Of a DNA stretch of 64,000 bases, positions 18,991 through 27,331 are shown piece after piece. Within the stretch, counting starts at the first letter, position 1; the number at the start of each line of letters is the position of its first letter. The stretch is taken from the NCBI RefSeq assembly GCF_017357225.1, contig NZ_CP071607.1:124001-188000 (forward strand), given 5' to 3'. The notes beneath the pieces are model-generated. The model saw only the letters and a program-made list of their open reading frames with translations, did no database searches and was not told the origin of the DNA. Source of the stretch: Rhizobium binae. Its GTDB lineage: Bacteria; Pseudomonadota; Alphaproteobacteria; Rhizobiales; Rhizobiaceae. The position numbers and the translations under genes are program-made.

Positions 18991-20211
18991 TTAAAAAATG
19001 CCGCGCCACCTCATGCAATCTTCAAGCTGGTCGAGATAAGCGACCCCGCGCCCGCGGCTCGCCGCCTCGAGGAGGGCCAGGGCCGCCGCTTCAAAGGTCA
19101 GGCTGTCGGGGTCGAGATACTTCCAGGAACGCAGGAGCGCTTCGCCGACGATGTCGCGCGCTTCCTGCAGGGCGGCCTTCACCGCGAAATGGCGCAATTC
19201 ATAGGATGCCGCCGAGGTCTGAAGCCCTTCTTCGATCAGCGCCGGCGCCATCTGCTGGCGCAGATCGCTGAACCGCCTCGGATCGATGTCCGATAAGCCC
19301 CGGTCGAACAGCAGCGACTGGTAGACCTCGACGAGGCAGTCGAACAGGCCCGCAGCAAAGGGTTTTGACCGGTCGTGCACCTCGCGGCTGACATCGCCGA
19401 TGCGCAGCGAATTGTTGAGCAGCCGCAGCTGCTTCTCGTCGCTGAGCTCGGCAAATTTGTCGAGTTCGTTGTGCAAGAGCAGATTTCCGTCGGTGCGGCG
19501 CAGCAGCCGGTCAAGCGCCGTGTCGAACTGCAGCAGTCCGAGCAGCGAGATGAAATCGGCGATCGCCTCATGATAGGCAAAGAAATCGCTGCCGGCGCCG
19601 TCGCCTTCGAGAATGCCGAGTTCGCTCAAGAGAATGAGGTGGCCCATTTCATGGGCGATCGCGTCGAAATTCAACGCGAAACAGGATGCTCGGCCGTGCT
19701 CCTCGTTTTCGCCGAGCTCGAGAAAGCCGAAGCCGGACTGGGCGTTTTGCCAATGCGGGATGCGGGGAACGATTTCCAGCCGTTCCAGCGTCGGCTGGAA
19801 GAACCAGACGATCGAGCGGCCGAGATAGCCCTCGCAGATGTCGAGAACGCGACGGGTGCAGGCATAGCTGTGGGTCGAAAGGAAGGCCGGCGAGCCCGGC
19901 CCGATGTGATCGAAATGGCCGTCGGGGCCGGGCTCGGCCGGCGGCTGCAGCAGGCCGGGATAGGGCGGGATATACGGCGCGGCATAGGGCGATTTCGCCT
20001 CGACCGGATTTGCCACATAGATGCGGCTGTCGGATGGCCCGGCCAGGATCGGTCCTGCCGAAGGCCCGATCCACACCACTTCGGGTTTCTCGTAACCGGG
20101 AATGAAGGATGGCTGGGGAAAGACGAGGAAACGTGTCCCGAGCGGCCGCTCCGGAGCTGCCCCGTGGCCTGCGCCCTCGTTATGCGTGATGGCATCCAAT
20201 GCTGCCCCCAC
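18991..20211 (-). CDS. Gluzincin-type zinc metalloprotease in the YcaO-TfuA cluster
   Basis: A 406-residue predicted zinc peptidase. The zinc site is HEMGH at residues 187-191 and the third ligand is most likely Glu215 in FFAYHEAIADF. That spacing and context are typical of thermolysin-like gluzincins. There is no signal peptide or propeptide, so it should act in the cytoplasm, unlike secreted thermolysins. The rest has no family I can name. The start is a GTG at 20211 without a strong ribosome-binding site; a TTG 12 bases downstream is possible. It lies 42 bases after tfuA and may cleave the product or leader of the YcaO-TfuA reaction. Confidence 0.8.
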   Translation of the reverse strand: MGAALDAITHNEGAGHGAAPERPLGTRFLVFPQPSFIPGYEKPEVVWIGPSAGPILAGPSDSRIYVANPVEAKSPYAAPYIPPYPGLLQPPAEPGPDGHFDHIGPGSPAFLSTHSYACTRRVLDICEGYLGRSIVWFFQPTLERLEIVPRIPHWQNAQSGFGFLELGENEEHGRASCFALNFDAIAHEMGHLILLSELGILEGDGAGSDFFAYHEAIADFISLLGLLQFDTALDRLLRRTDGNLLLHNELDKFAELSDEKQLRLLNNSLRIGDVSREVHDRSKPFAAGLFDCLVEVYQSLLFDRGLSDIDPRRFSDLRQQMAPALIEEGLQTSAASYELRHFAVKAALQEARDIVGEALLRSWKYLDPDSLTFEAAALALLEAASRGRGVAYLDQLEDCMRWRGIF

Positions 20212-20253
20212 CGCTCGTTGCCCAACGTCAAGCGATCGTCGACTATACCAGTA

Positions 20254-21018
20254 CTACGTGCCTTTCGACAATAGTCTATCGAGGATGTTGTAGTACTCCA
20301 TGTCGTTGGCGAATGCTTCCGTAAGTTCAAACTCGGCGAGAAGGCAATTCTTCGGCCAGTTGATCTTTTGTTCTGCCAGATATTTCAGGAAATTTACAGC
20401 ATCCGTCCGCTTCCCGCTTGTGATACCGGTTTTCAGCCAGGATTTTAGTGCTTGAAGCTGGCCGGCGGGGCCATGGTTGTTTTCGGCCACTGTCAAAAGC
20501 CTGGAGAATGATCTTTCGCTGAAGTGAAGTCCGCGCGCCAGCGTTTCGAGATCGCATCGCAGCCTTCTTTCGATGACGCCGGCGCGCTCGGCTTTCTTCA
20601 GCGTCAGCCTGATGTCGACGAGGGCGTCGCCCAATGCGCGCGATCCGAGTGCGGCGGGCGCCATCGGCACCGTCACGTCGGCATCGTCGGCGAGTGGGTG
20701 CCTCCGGTACCAGCGGTAGATCAGCCCGTGACCGATCATGCCCTCGGGCGTGAGTTCGGCGGCGCGCAGCGCGCCGATGCTGGCGGCGCCGTAGATGCGC
20801 ACGCCGCGGGACATCGCCCACAGGATTTCCTGGTGGCGAACCGCCGGAAGCTGGCCGAAGACGCCATCGATCAGCACGATTGCCGCGGGCGCATATTTGG
20901 CCACGGCCCGCACGACATCGGCGCAGCCGACGGGAGGGTGATAGATCGCATCCAGATAGGTCCGGGCTTCCGTCTCGGAGAGGGTAGGGCCGAGAAAAAC
21001 CACGATGTCATCGCGCAA
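20254..21018 (-). CDS. TfuA-like core domain protein, YcaO partner
   Basis: A 254-residue protein with the TfuA core, named after the trifolitoxin locus of Rhizobium. Diagnostic segments are VVFLGPTL (7-13), YHPPVGCADVV, VLIDGVFGQLPAVRHQEIL (about 48-66), RIYGAASIGALRAAEL (74-89) and GHGLIYRWYRRHPLADDADV. Known TfuA proteins work with YcaO enzymes on peptide backbones and are thought to supply sulfur for thioamide formation. I chose the TTG at 21018. A GGAGG lies seven bases before it, the protein then begins exactly at the conserved domain, and the gene overlaps the end of ycaO by 11 bases. An upstream extension to 21105 looks non-coding. The C-terminal half is less conserved. Confidence 0.9.
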   Translation of the reverse strand: MRDDIVVFLGPTLSETEARTYLDAIYHPPVGCADVVRAVAKYAPAAIVLIDGVFGQLPAVRHQEILWAMSRGVRIYGAASIGALRAAELTPEGMIGHGLIYRWYRRHPLADDADVTVPMAPAALGSRALGDALVDIRLTLKKAERAGVIERRLRCDLETLARGLHFSERSFSRLLTVAENNHGPAGQLQALKSWLKTGITSGKRTDAVNFLKYLAEQKINWPKNCLLAEFELTEAFANDMEYYNILDRLLSKGT

Positions 21019-22168
21019 GATCGGCCTCCGGATTGGTTTCCAGCGGCGGCGCTGCCACACGAACGACGTGAAGCGGGATGCGGTCATCCGAATGGAGAAC
21101 CACAAGAGCGGCCGCTTTGGCGCCAGCCAGCCTCATCGCATCGAAGACCGGGCGAAGGGACCGCTCTTCGGCCGCAGAACGATCCGTGGGGAAGGGGCGG
21201 CTTCCCCTGGCGAGTTGTCCGCGCCAGGCAGCCAATTCCATGGCGTCGGCATGGCCGTAAAGCTCCGTCCTGATATCGTCGCGCGCCGCCGAAATGACGC
21301 CGAGGCGAGACTGGCAGGCTTCCAGCAATGCGCTGGTCAGCGCCCCGTTGTGGCTGAAATCACAACCGAAGCCCTCTGCCGGCAGCGGCGCAAAGGGCGC
21401 GCGGCTCGCATCTTCCATGACGTGGCACCAGTAGACCGGCAGCGCGTGCGGCGCCGGGATCTGCCAGATGCCGACGACAAAACCCGCCTTGGTGAGAAGC
21501 TGGAGGATGTCGCCGGCGCTTCCCGATCGCACGGAGCGAGCGTCGATCTGGAAGCGGTCGAAAAAATGCGGCGTCTTCATCGCCGTGCAGCGCGCCTGCC
21601 GCTCGAGGATTTCCAGGCAGGCATGCATGACGGCGCCTTGCAGGCTCGTGCCTGCGGCGAGGCCCGTGGTGTCGCGGGCGATCCAATGGGGATGCGGCGA
21701 CGGGACAATATAGGCGGTATCGACGAGGGCAAGCGGAACGGCCATTTGCCGCCCCGAAAGGAGATCGAGCCCGGCAATCCAGGAGAGCATCGCCTCGTCT
21801 CGGCCGACGCCGAGGTGCGACCAGTCTCCCCCTGCGTTCATGGCGCGCAGGCTTGCGGTGAAGATGCGCTCCGGGGCGATCCGCTCCGAGGCCCAGCCTT
21901 CCAGGGATTCCATCACGCCTGAGATCGCCGCCAGCGGAAAGGTCAGCCCCTTGCCCTGGCTGACGGCGACGGAGCGTGAGCGCGGCCGCACGACCTGGAC
22001 AACCGGAATACCGATCCAGTCGAGCCCGGTGATCGAACCGAGCCTAGTGATGCCGTATTCCTGTCGGCGCGCGAGGATGCGCTGCAGCGTCTGCCGGGGA
22101 TCGGGAGGCGAGGGGAGCTCGGTATCGGAGAGGATATCGGCGATGTTATCGAGCATCCCTATGTCCAT
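21008..22168 (-). CDS. YcaO-family ATP-dependent backbone cyclodehydratase/thioamidase
   Basis: A 386-residue YcaO enzyme. The ATP-Mg binding helices are recognisable: SGVMESLEGWASE at about 83-95, TTGLAAGTSLQGAVMHACLEILERQA at about 167-192 (matching the family's glycine loop and second acidic helix), and LEACQSRLGVISAARDD near 290. It activates a peptide-bond oxygen with ATP, letting a Cys/Ser/Thr side chain or sulfide attack it. The C terminus lacks the Pro-rich PxPxP tail of azoline-forming YcaO proteins and ends instead like TfuA-linked members (HVVRVAAPPLE). The ATG at 22168 lies five bases after the upstream stop; a longer start at 22360 would overlap that gene by 187 bases and is rejected. 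Confidence 0.9.
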   Translation of the reverse strand: MDIGMLDNIADILSDTELPSPPDPRQTLQRILARRQEYGITRLGSITGLDWIGIPVVQVVRPRSRSVAVSQGKGLTFPLAAISGVMESLEGWASERIAPERIFTASLRAMNAGGDWSHLGVGRDEAMLSWIAGLDLLSGRQMAVPLALVDTAYIVPSPHPHWIARDTTGLAAGTSLQGAVMHACLEILERQARCTAMKTPHFFDRFQIDARSVRSGSAGDILQLLTKAGFVVGIWQIPAPHALPVYWCHVMEDASRAPFAPLPAEGFGCDFSHNGALTSALLEACQSRLGVISAARDDIRTELYGHADAMELAAWRGQLARGSRPFPTDRSAAEERSLRPVFDAMRLAGAKAAALVVLHSDDRIPLHVVRVAAPPLETNPEADLAR

Positions 22169-22173
22169 CCCCT

Positions 22174-25170
22174 CTATCGCGAGCCATTCCCTTGCAGTCC
22201 GTCCAGGCTGCGCTTTGCCCTTTCGGCCAGCCAGGCGGCCTTTTGTCCCTCGGCAATCTGCACGGCTTTCGTCAGGTCTCTTCTGATCGATGAGGGGCGA
22301 TCGTTCAGATGGCGCCTCAGTTTCGCGCTGCGGCGATAGAGTTCGGCGAGCCAGAACCACTGGCCGCTGCCGCGGCCGACGCTGATCGCATTCTGGACGA
22401 TTGCCAGCGCTTCGGCAGGCTTGCCGAGCCGTTGCAGCACCTGCGCATGCATGTCGCTGTGCATGGACAAATTATCGTCGGTGCCCAATTGCTGCTGCAG
22501 CAGCAGGCCGGCCTCGAAACGCGCCGCGCCGCGCCCCGCCGGTGACGTCATCAGCTCCGCCCAGCCGCAATACATGTTGGCGCGCGCCTGGCTTGCCGCC
22601 AGTCCGTGCCGCTCGGCGAGCGACAGCATCTGTTCGCCCAGCGCATGGACGTCGGCATATCGGCTCTGGCAGCGGGCAAGCACCATGGCGTAGTAGAGCG
22701 CATGCACCATGCTGCCGGCGTGATCGGTCGCCGTCCCCCATTCCAGGCATTCCCGGATCGCATCCTCGCTGGCGCCGGTTTCGTTGAGCAGCAGGTAGGA
22801 AAGCGCGCTCTCGCCCAGCCCGCAGACCTTGGCGTCATGCCCGCCGAAGAAGGCGCGATTGCGCACCGCGCTGTCGGCCTCGTAAAGATCAAGGCCCTTG
22901 GCGACACAATCGAGACAGAAGGCGTGCTCGCCGGCATGGAAGCTCGTCGCCCAGCCGCAATGGTAGGATTGCAATCGCGTTTCCCGATCCTCGACAGCCT
23001 GCATATCGCCGACGACAACCCGCGCGCGGGACTGCTGCGTCAGAATATTCGGCGCGGTGAACCACCATCCCCAATAAACCGGGAAGTGTTTCATCCGAAG
23101 GGCCGGCGGCTGCTTCTTCAGGAGTTGCATGGCGCGGGCATAGACCCGGCGCGCGCTCTGCGAACCCTCGCCCTCGAGGGCCGCCGCCACGACGCCCCGG
23201 AGCTCGAACAGGCTTAAGGCGAGCTCGGTGCGGTCGGGGTGGCGCCGGGAAAGGCTGTCGACCTCCCGCTCGCAAAGTTCCAGCGAGACGTTCGCCTCGC
23301 GCATGGCAAAGCGCAACACGCTTGCCTCCGCCGCCGCCAGGGCAAATCGGGCGGCCGCATCATGCAGGCCCGCCTCGGCACATTGCCAGGCGGCGATCGC
23401 TGCCGGCAGGCTCGGCTTCGTCTCCGCGATCAGGCGATCGGCGATCCGCCTGTGGATGCGACGCCGGTCGCTCTTCAAAAGGCTGCCATAGGCAGCCTCC
23501 TGCGCCAGCACATGCCGGAACTGAAAGGCGCCACGCGTGACAGAGGAACGCTCGATGATGCCCTGAGAGAGGAGCCGGTCGATGTCGGCGTCGACCGTTT
23601 CGCGGCTGACGCCTTCGAGAAGGTAGGCGAGCAGCGAGATGCCGAATTCGCGACCGATGACGCTGGCAAATTGCGCCGCCCGCCGCGCCGAGCCGGTTGC
23701 CGCCAGCCGGGCGGAAAGCAGATCATTGAGGGAGGAGACGCCGCCTTCCCTGAGCAGCTCTTTCCACGCCGACAACGACTTGCCGAGCGGCCGCCGTTCG
23801 CGCAGGAAATTGGTCAGCTCTTCGGCGTAAAGCGGCATGCCATCGCATTGATCGAGAACGAAATCCGACAGGCCGGGCGGGGGATGCTCGCGCCAGATCG
23901 AGGCGACGAGATCGCGAACCGCGGCGGCGGTCAGGCCTGACAATTCGATCTCCGTTGCGACCGCGAGAGATCGTCTGATCCGCGATGTCTGCACGACAAG
24001 GATCGGCAGCCCGGCCGCCAGCGCCCCCAGCCGGTCGATCAGCTCCAGCGTCATGTCGTCGGCCCAGTGCACATCCTCGAAGATGAGCAGCGTCGGAATG
24101 CCGGGCGCCTTGGATGCCAGAATGTCGGCGGCCGCTTCGATGACCTTGCGCCGGAAGGCGCGGCCCGACAGATCGGAGATGCGAATGTTGCGCGACGTCG
24201 CCGCGGATCGGTCGGCGGTGAATGCGAGGATCGTCTCGACGACGGCTGCGTCCACCTCGCGGCCGGATGCCTGAAGCGCCTGCATGAAGGCGCGGGCGTT
24301 GCCATCCCTCAGAACCGAAGGCTCGACCAGCCTCTCGAGAAAGGAAACGAAGGGATGCAGGGGCTGGCTCTCCAGGCGCCTGCCGCACTGAAAGACCACC
24401 GTCTCATGGGCGGTCTGCCGCAGCCGCTCGGCGAATTCGCCAACCAGTCTCGATTTGCCGATGCCTGCCTCGCCGACGATGGCGATCAGGCTTCCCTTGC
24501 CTTCGAGCGCAGAATGCCAAGCGCCGGAAAGGGCGGCAAGCTCCTTTTCCCGGCCGCGGATCGGCCTGTCGCGCTCCTCGGACGGCGATGCTTCGGGCGC
24601 TGACCGGTCACGCTCCTGCGGCCGCCAGAGCGCAACCGGATCTTCGAAGCCCTTCAGTCGTGCTTCGCGAACCAGCTTATAGTCGAATTTGTGCCGGGTG
24701 AGCCGAACCGTGGAATCAGCCACCAGCACGGAGTTGGGCTCGGCCTCCGCCTGCAGGCGCGCTGCCAGTACCGGCGCCGTGCCGACAATCTCATCACCTT
24801 CCGTCGAGAAGACCACGAGACCGGTGGCGACCCCGATCCGCAGCTGGAAGGGCGTGCGCGCTCTGGTCTTGCTCCCGGCGGCGATGTGCAGCAGTTCCAG
24901 GGAGGCCTGCACCGCGCTTTCGGCGGCATCTTCGGATTGCTCGGGATATCCGAAGAAGCAGCATCCGCCATCGCCGAGCCGCTGATGAAGAAACCCTCCG
25001 TGTTTTCTTATGATCGTTTCGGCATTCTGATGTAACGCCGAAACCGATCGGAAGAATTTCTCCGGCTCGCTCCGCAACAGCAGTTCGGTAGAGCCGACGA
25101 TGTCATAGAAAAGGGCAGTGACCTGTCGCCTCTCACCTGTGAACCGAATTCGTGCGTCGAGGGTTTTCAT
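22174..25170 (-). CDS. Cyclase-like/STAND ATPase/TPR regulator leading the YcaO-TfuA cluster
   Basis: A 998-residue cytoplasmic signalling protein. Residues 12-175 are a class III nucleotide cyclase domain with both metal aspartates (FYDIVGSTE, Asp23; GDGG, Asp67). The conserved Asn of the VNxAAR motif is replaced (PVLAARL, Val134), so catalysis is doubtful. Residues 205-480 are an AAA/STAND NTPase with Walker A GEAGIGKS (233-240) and Walker B LLIFEDVHWAD. The C-terminal half consists of TPR-like helices (QHN-type regulator architecture, as in MalT/AfsR-like proteins). No output DNA-binding domain is obvious. It is the first gene of the operon, five bases ahead of ycaO, and probably senses a signal that controls the pathway. 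Confidence 0.88.
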   Translation of the reverse strand: MKTLDARIRFTGERRQVTALFYDIVGSTELLLRSEPEKFFRSVSALHQNAETIIRKHGGFLHQRLGDGGCCFFGYPEQSEDAAESAVQASLELLHIAAGSKTRARTPFQLRIGVATGLVVFSTEGDEIVGTAPVLAARLQAEAEPNSVLVADSTVRLTRHKFDYKLVREARLKGFEDPVALWRPQERDRSAPEASPSEERDRPIRGREKELAALSGAWHSALEGKGSLIAIVGEAGIGKSRLVGEFAERLRQTAHETVVFQCGRRLESQPLHPFVSFLERLVEPSVLRDGNARAFMQALQASGREVDAAVVETILAFTADRSAATSRNIRISDLSGRAFRRKVIEAAADILASKAPGIPTLLIFEDVHWADDMTLELIDRLGALAAGLPILVVQTSRIRRSLAVATEIELSGLTAAAVRDLVASIWREHPPPGLSDFVLDQCDGMPLYAEELTNFLRERRPLGKSLSAWKELLREGGVSSLNDLLSARLAATGSARRAAQFASVIGREFGISLLAYLLEGVSRETVDADIDRLLSQGIIERSSVTRGAFQFRHVLAQEAAYGSLLKSDRRRIHRRIADRLIAETKPSLPAAIAAWQCAEAGLHDAAARFALAAAEASVLRFAMREANVSLELCEREVDSLSRRHPDRTELALSLFELRGVVAAALEGEGSQSARRVYARAMQLLKKQPPALRMKHFPVYWGWWFTAPNILTQQSRARVVVGDMQAVEDRETRLQSYHCGWATSFHAGEHAFCLDCVAKGLDLYEADSAVRNRAFFGGHDAKVCGLGESALSYLLLNETGASEDAIRECLEWGTATDHAGSMVHALYYAMVLARCQSRYADVHALGEQMLSLAERHGLAASQARANMYCGWAELMTSPAGRGAARFEAGLLLQQQLGTDDNLSMHSDMHAQVLQRLGKPAEALAIVQNAISVGRGSGQWFWLAELYRRSAKLRRHLNDRPSSIRRDLTKAVQIAEGQKAAWLAERAKRSLDGLQGNGSR

Positions 25171-25220
25171 TTGCGGTCGCCCAACACCACAGAAGCCTTG
25201 TTCAGCACATCCGATTTAGT

Positions 25221-25234
25221 GCTTGCATGCAAGC
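25221..25234. promoter_or_regulatory. 14-bp perfect palindrome upstream of the YcaO-TfuA operon
   Basis: GCTTGCATGCAAGC is a perfect palindrome 51 bases upstream of the first codon of the cluster (25170). Its position and symmetry suit an operator for a dimeric regulator, but no DNA-binding protein is encoded in the cluster itself. Confidence 0.5.
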
Positions 25235-25362
25235 TTTTCGTGCGGTCGCGCTAATATATCCGCTATTTCGCCTGATCTGCAGCAGCCCGGCCGAAGACGC
25301 ATCGAAAACGGCTCAGGCCGTCTCCGCCGCCATGGCGCGCCCGGCCATGCCGCGGGCCATCA

Positions 25363-25625
25363 TTATGCCGCCCTGCTGGCGATGACGCCGAGCGCCAGGC
25401 CGCCTGATATCGCCAGCAGATGGAAGAGCGGAGCCGGCAGCGCACCCGCCGCCTCGGGGCAGCAGCAGTTCCGGCACGAAGCGGTGCAGCAGGCAGGTCG
25501 GAAAGGCGGAAATGGCGATCAGCGTCACCAGACGGCCCAGCCGCACCGGCAAGGGAATGCGCGGCAGGTAGAGCAGCGCCGTCAGCGCTGTGAAGATCGT
25601 CAGATATTTGACCGTTGCGGTCGGG
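25363..25625 (-). pseudogene. Remnant of a membrane acyltransferase C terminus
   Basis: On the minus strand the frame from about 25625 encodes hydrophobic segments typical of the last helices of a membrane acyltransferase (ATVKYLTIFTALTALLYLP, then RLVTLIAISAFPTCLLHRF). After ELLLP (about 25450) the coding signal moves to another frame, reading PAPLFHLLAISGGLALGVI and ending at TAA (25363-25365). The 5' part of the gene is missing and abuts another remnant. One frameshift plus truncation makes this a pseudogene. The assignment to acyltransferases rests on the pattern of helices and the LLHRFVPE segment, and is moderate. Confidence 0.5.
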
Positions 25626-26144
25626 CTGCAGAAGAATGTCATCATCTCCGGCGGCACCGGCACCGGCAAGACGACGATGCTGAACGCGCTGTCGGAAGCC
25701 TTCGCCGATCACGAGCTGGTCATCGTCATCGAGGACACCTCGGAACTGCAGATCCGCAAGGAGCACGTCGTCTATCTCGAAGTCACCAAGCCCGACAGGT
25801 TCGATCGCGCTGCGCCAGCATTCGCGAGCTGTTTCGCTCTTCCTTGCGAATGCGGCCGGACCGCATCATCGTCGGCGAGTGTCCAGATTGCCCGGTTCAA
25901 GCGCACCGGGCGGCGACGGGTCATCGAAATTTCCGAGATCAAGGGCCTCAATGATGACGGCCAGTATATCGTCGAGAGCATCTACAAGCTCGACGGCGGC
26001 GGCCATTCCAATTCGGATGGCGAGCTGCGCTGGACAGGCGCCGTGCCGAGTTTCGCCACGGAAGCCTTTGAGGAGTTGGGAGCCGGCCTGACGGAGTTGC
26101 TGAGCTGGATGAAGCCCGCGGCGACCGCTCACCGGCCTGAGTAA
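25626..26144 (+). pseudogene. Broken CpaF/VirB11-type secretion ATPase
   Basis: The plus strand starts abruptly at the P-loop of a type II/IV secretion ATPase (KNVIISGGTGTGKTTMLNAL, then VIVIEDTSELQI). Near 25805 the reading frame shifts: the continuation (SIRELFRSSLRMRPDRIIVGE) is in the next frame. The central part, with the Walker B and His boxes, is absent. The frame then returns to the first one for a C-terminal tail (RRVIEISEIKGLNDDGQY up to 26144). N-terminal domain loss, a frameshift and an internal deletion make it non-functional. It has no pilus or conjugation neighbours. Confidence 0.7.
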
Positions 26145-26151
26145 AAGGCGG

Positions 26152-26168
26152 GATCGGTCTGGCCGATC
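26152..26168. terminator. Small hairpin between convergent units
   Basis: GATCGG-tctgg-CCGATC, a 6-bp stem followed by TT on the plus strand, lies between the pseudogene and the convergent methyltransferase gene. It is a weak terminator candidate. Confidence 0.35.
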
Positions 26169-26209
26169 TTGGCATGATGGCGAGCGACCTCGCCGTTCAT
26201 CTCCCTGAC

Positions 26210-26944
26210 CTAAGCTGCGATCTTCTGCCAGACGGAGACATGTCGATCGCTGACCTTTGTGAACGGCTCCTTTTTCCAGCCGCCCCATCGGGCTTTGAGT
26301 TTCAGGCCGGCCAACCGCGCCATGAGATCGAATTCCGCTGGCCATGCATAACGAAACGGGACCGCGAAGCGCCTGTAGTTTCCGTCCCGCATCCGGATGT
26401 GATGGGACGTGAAGTTCTGGCTTACTACATCGTACTCGTCGACGCCCCAATGCGTGTCGCTGCGGTCGAACGCCAGGATCGTCTCGCCGAGCGGAAGCCG
26501 CTGAAGCGGCGGGACGCCCACCTCGATCAGGAAGTGCCCGCCAGTTTCAAGGTGCGCGGCCGCATTCTGAAAGCAGGCGACCTGGGCTTCCTGCGACGTC
26601 AGATTGTTGATCGTGTTGAAAGCCAGATAAACGAGGGAGAAGCGCCTGTCGACACGGGTTGTCGCCATGTCGCCGATCACCACCGGAATGTCGGCGCCGC
26701 CCTCTTTGGCGCTAAGGCGCGACACCATCGCTCGCGAGAGCTCGATGCCTTCTACCTCCACCCCTTTGCGCGCGAGGGGGAGCGCCAGGCGCCCGGTACC
26801 GATCGCGAATTCCAGCACGCGCCCGCCGCCTGCGAACTCGGCCAGGAGATCGACCGCCGGATCGACGACCTCCGGGGCCGAGATCCCGTCAGCGTCATCG
26901 TAGGTAGCCGCGACCTCATCGTCAAAAAAACCGTCGTCATGCAT
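26210..26944 (-). CDS. Class I SAM-dependent methyltransferase
   Basis: A 244-residue cytoplasmic methyltransferase. The SAM site reads GGRVLEFAIGTGRLALPLARKG (motif I core EFAIGTGR, near residue 40), followed by the acidic strand end VEGIELSRAMV, motif II VVIGDMATTRVDRRF and LVYLAFNTINNL. The last part, FPFRYAWPAEFDLMARLAGL in type, matches a broad family of small-molecule methyltransferases. The ATG at 26944 has AGAGG eight bases upstream and replaces a longer non-conserved start. It follows the DUF1127 gene by 40 bases and is probably co-transcribed with it. The substrate is unknown. Confidence 0.85.
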   Translation of the reverse strand: MHDDGFFDDEVAATYDDADGISAPEVVDPAVDLLAEFAGGGRVLEFAIGTGRLALPLARKGVEVEGIELSRAMVSRLSAKEGGADIPVVIGDMATTRVDRRFSLVYLAFNTINNLTSQEAQVACFQNAAAHLETGGHFLIEVGVPPLQRLPLGETILAFDRSDTHWGVDEYDVVSQNFTSHHIRMRDGNYRRFAVPFRYAWPAEFDLMARLAGLKLKARWGGWKKEPFTKVSDRHVSVWQKIAA

Positions 26945-26984
26945 CTTGCTTACCTCTCTGATAGCGGAGGACCGGTGGTGGCGA

Positions 26985-27236
26985 TCACCTTGCCCGCCGC
27001 TTCGCGGGCAACGCGTCAATTGGTCCTAGCGATCGCGCCAGCTCGCCAATCTCGTGGCGGGCGACGCCAATGTCTTCCAGATCGCGGTCCGACAGCCACT
27101 GCAGTGCCTGTTCCGTTTCGCGCCTTTGCCACCAGAGGAGGAGGGCGGGCGCTGCAAACCGCAAAGCTGCCATCTTCGTCAGAAGGCTGGGAGCAAAACG
27201 ATCCGAAATTTCAATGTGCCGGAGTTCGAATGTCAT
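26985..27236 (-). CDS. DUF1127 small protein
   Basis: An 83-residue basic protein with the DUF1127 signature near residues 45-65 (ALQWLSDRDLEDIGVARHEI). Short Arg-rich DUF1127 proteins are abundant in Rhizobiales. Some bind RNA and influence phosphate, denitrification or stress responses. The N-terminal half here is longer than in the 45-residue forms and includes a mildly hydrophobic stretch (MAALRFAAPALLLWW). It is divergent from the AraC regulator at 27332, which is a candidate controller, and lies just upstream of the methyltransferase gene. Confidence 0.85.
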   Translation of the reverse strand: MTFELRHIEISDRFAPSLLTKMAALRFAAPALLLWWQRRETEQALQWLSDRDLEDIGVARHEIGELARSLGPIDALPAKRRAR

Positions 27237-27331
27237 AACCTACGTCCAAGTTGTGTTGCGGTGATATCAATCTAGCGAAATGCGATCCGACGTGTTATCG
27301 GCAGTCTGTCAAATTATGTCTGTGAGACGCC

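Noticed and set aside
21008..22360. YcaO protein with a start at 22360
   Set aside because: It would overlap the upstream gene by 187 bases and adds Arg-rich residues with no YcaO similarity; the ATG at 22168 lies five bases after the upstream stop.
25223..25954. A 243-residue plus-strand gene over the remnant region
   Set aside because: Only its last third is protein-like, and that is the shifted frame of the CpaF-type ATPase. The first part is an out-of-frame reading of the acyltransferase remnant.
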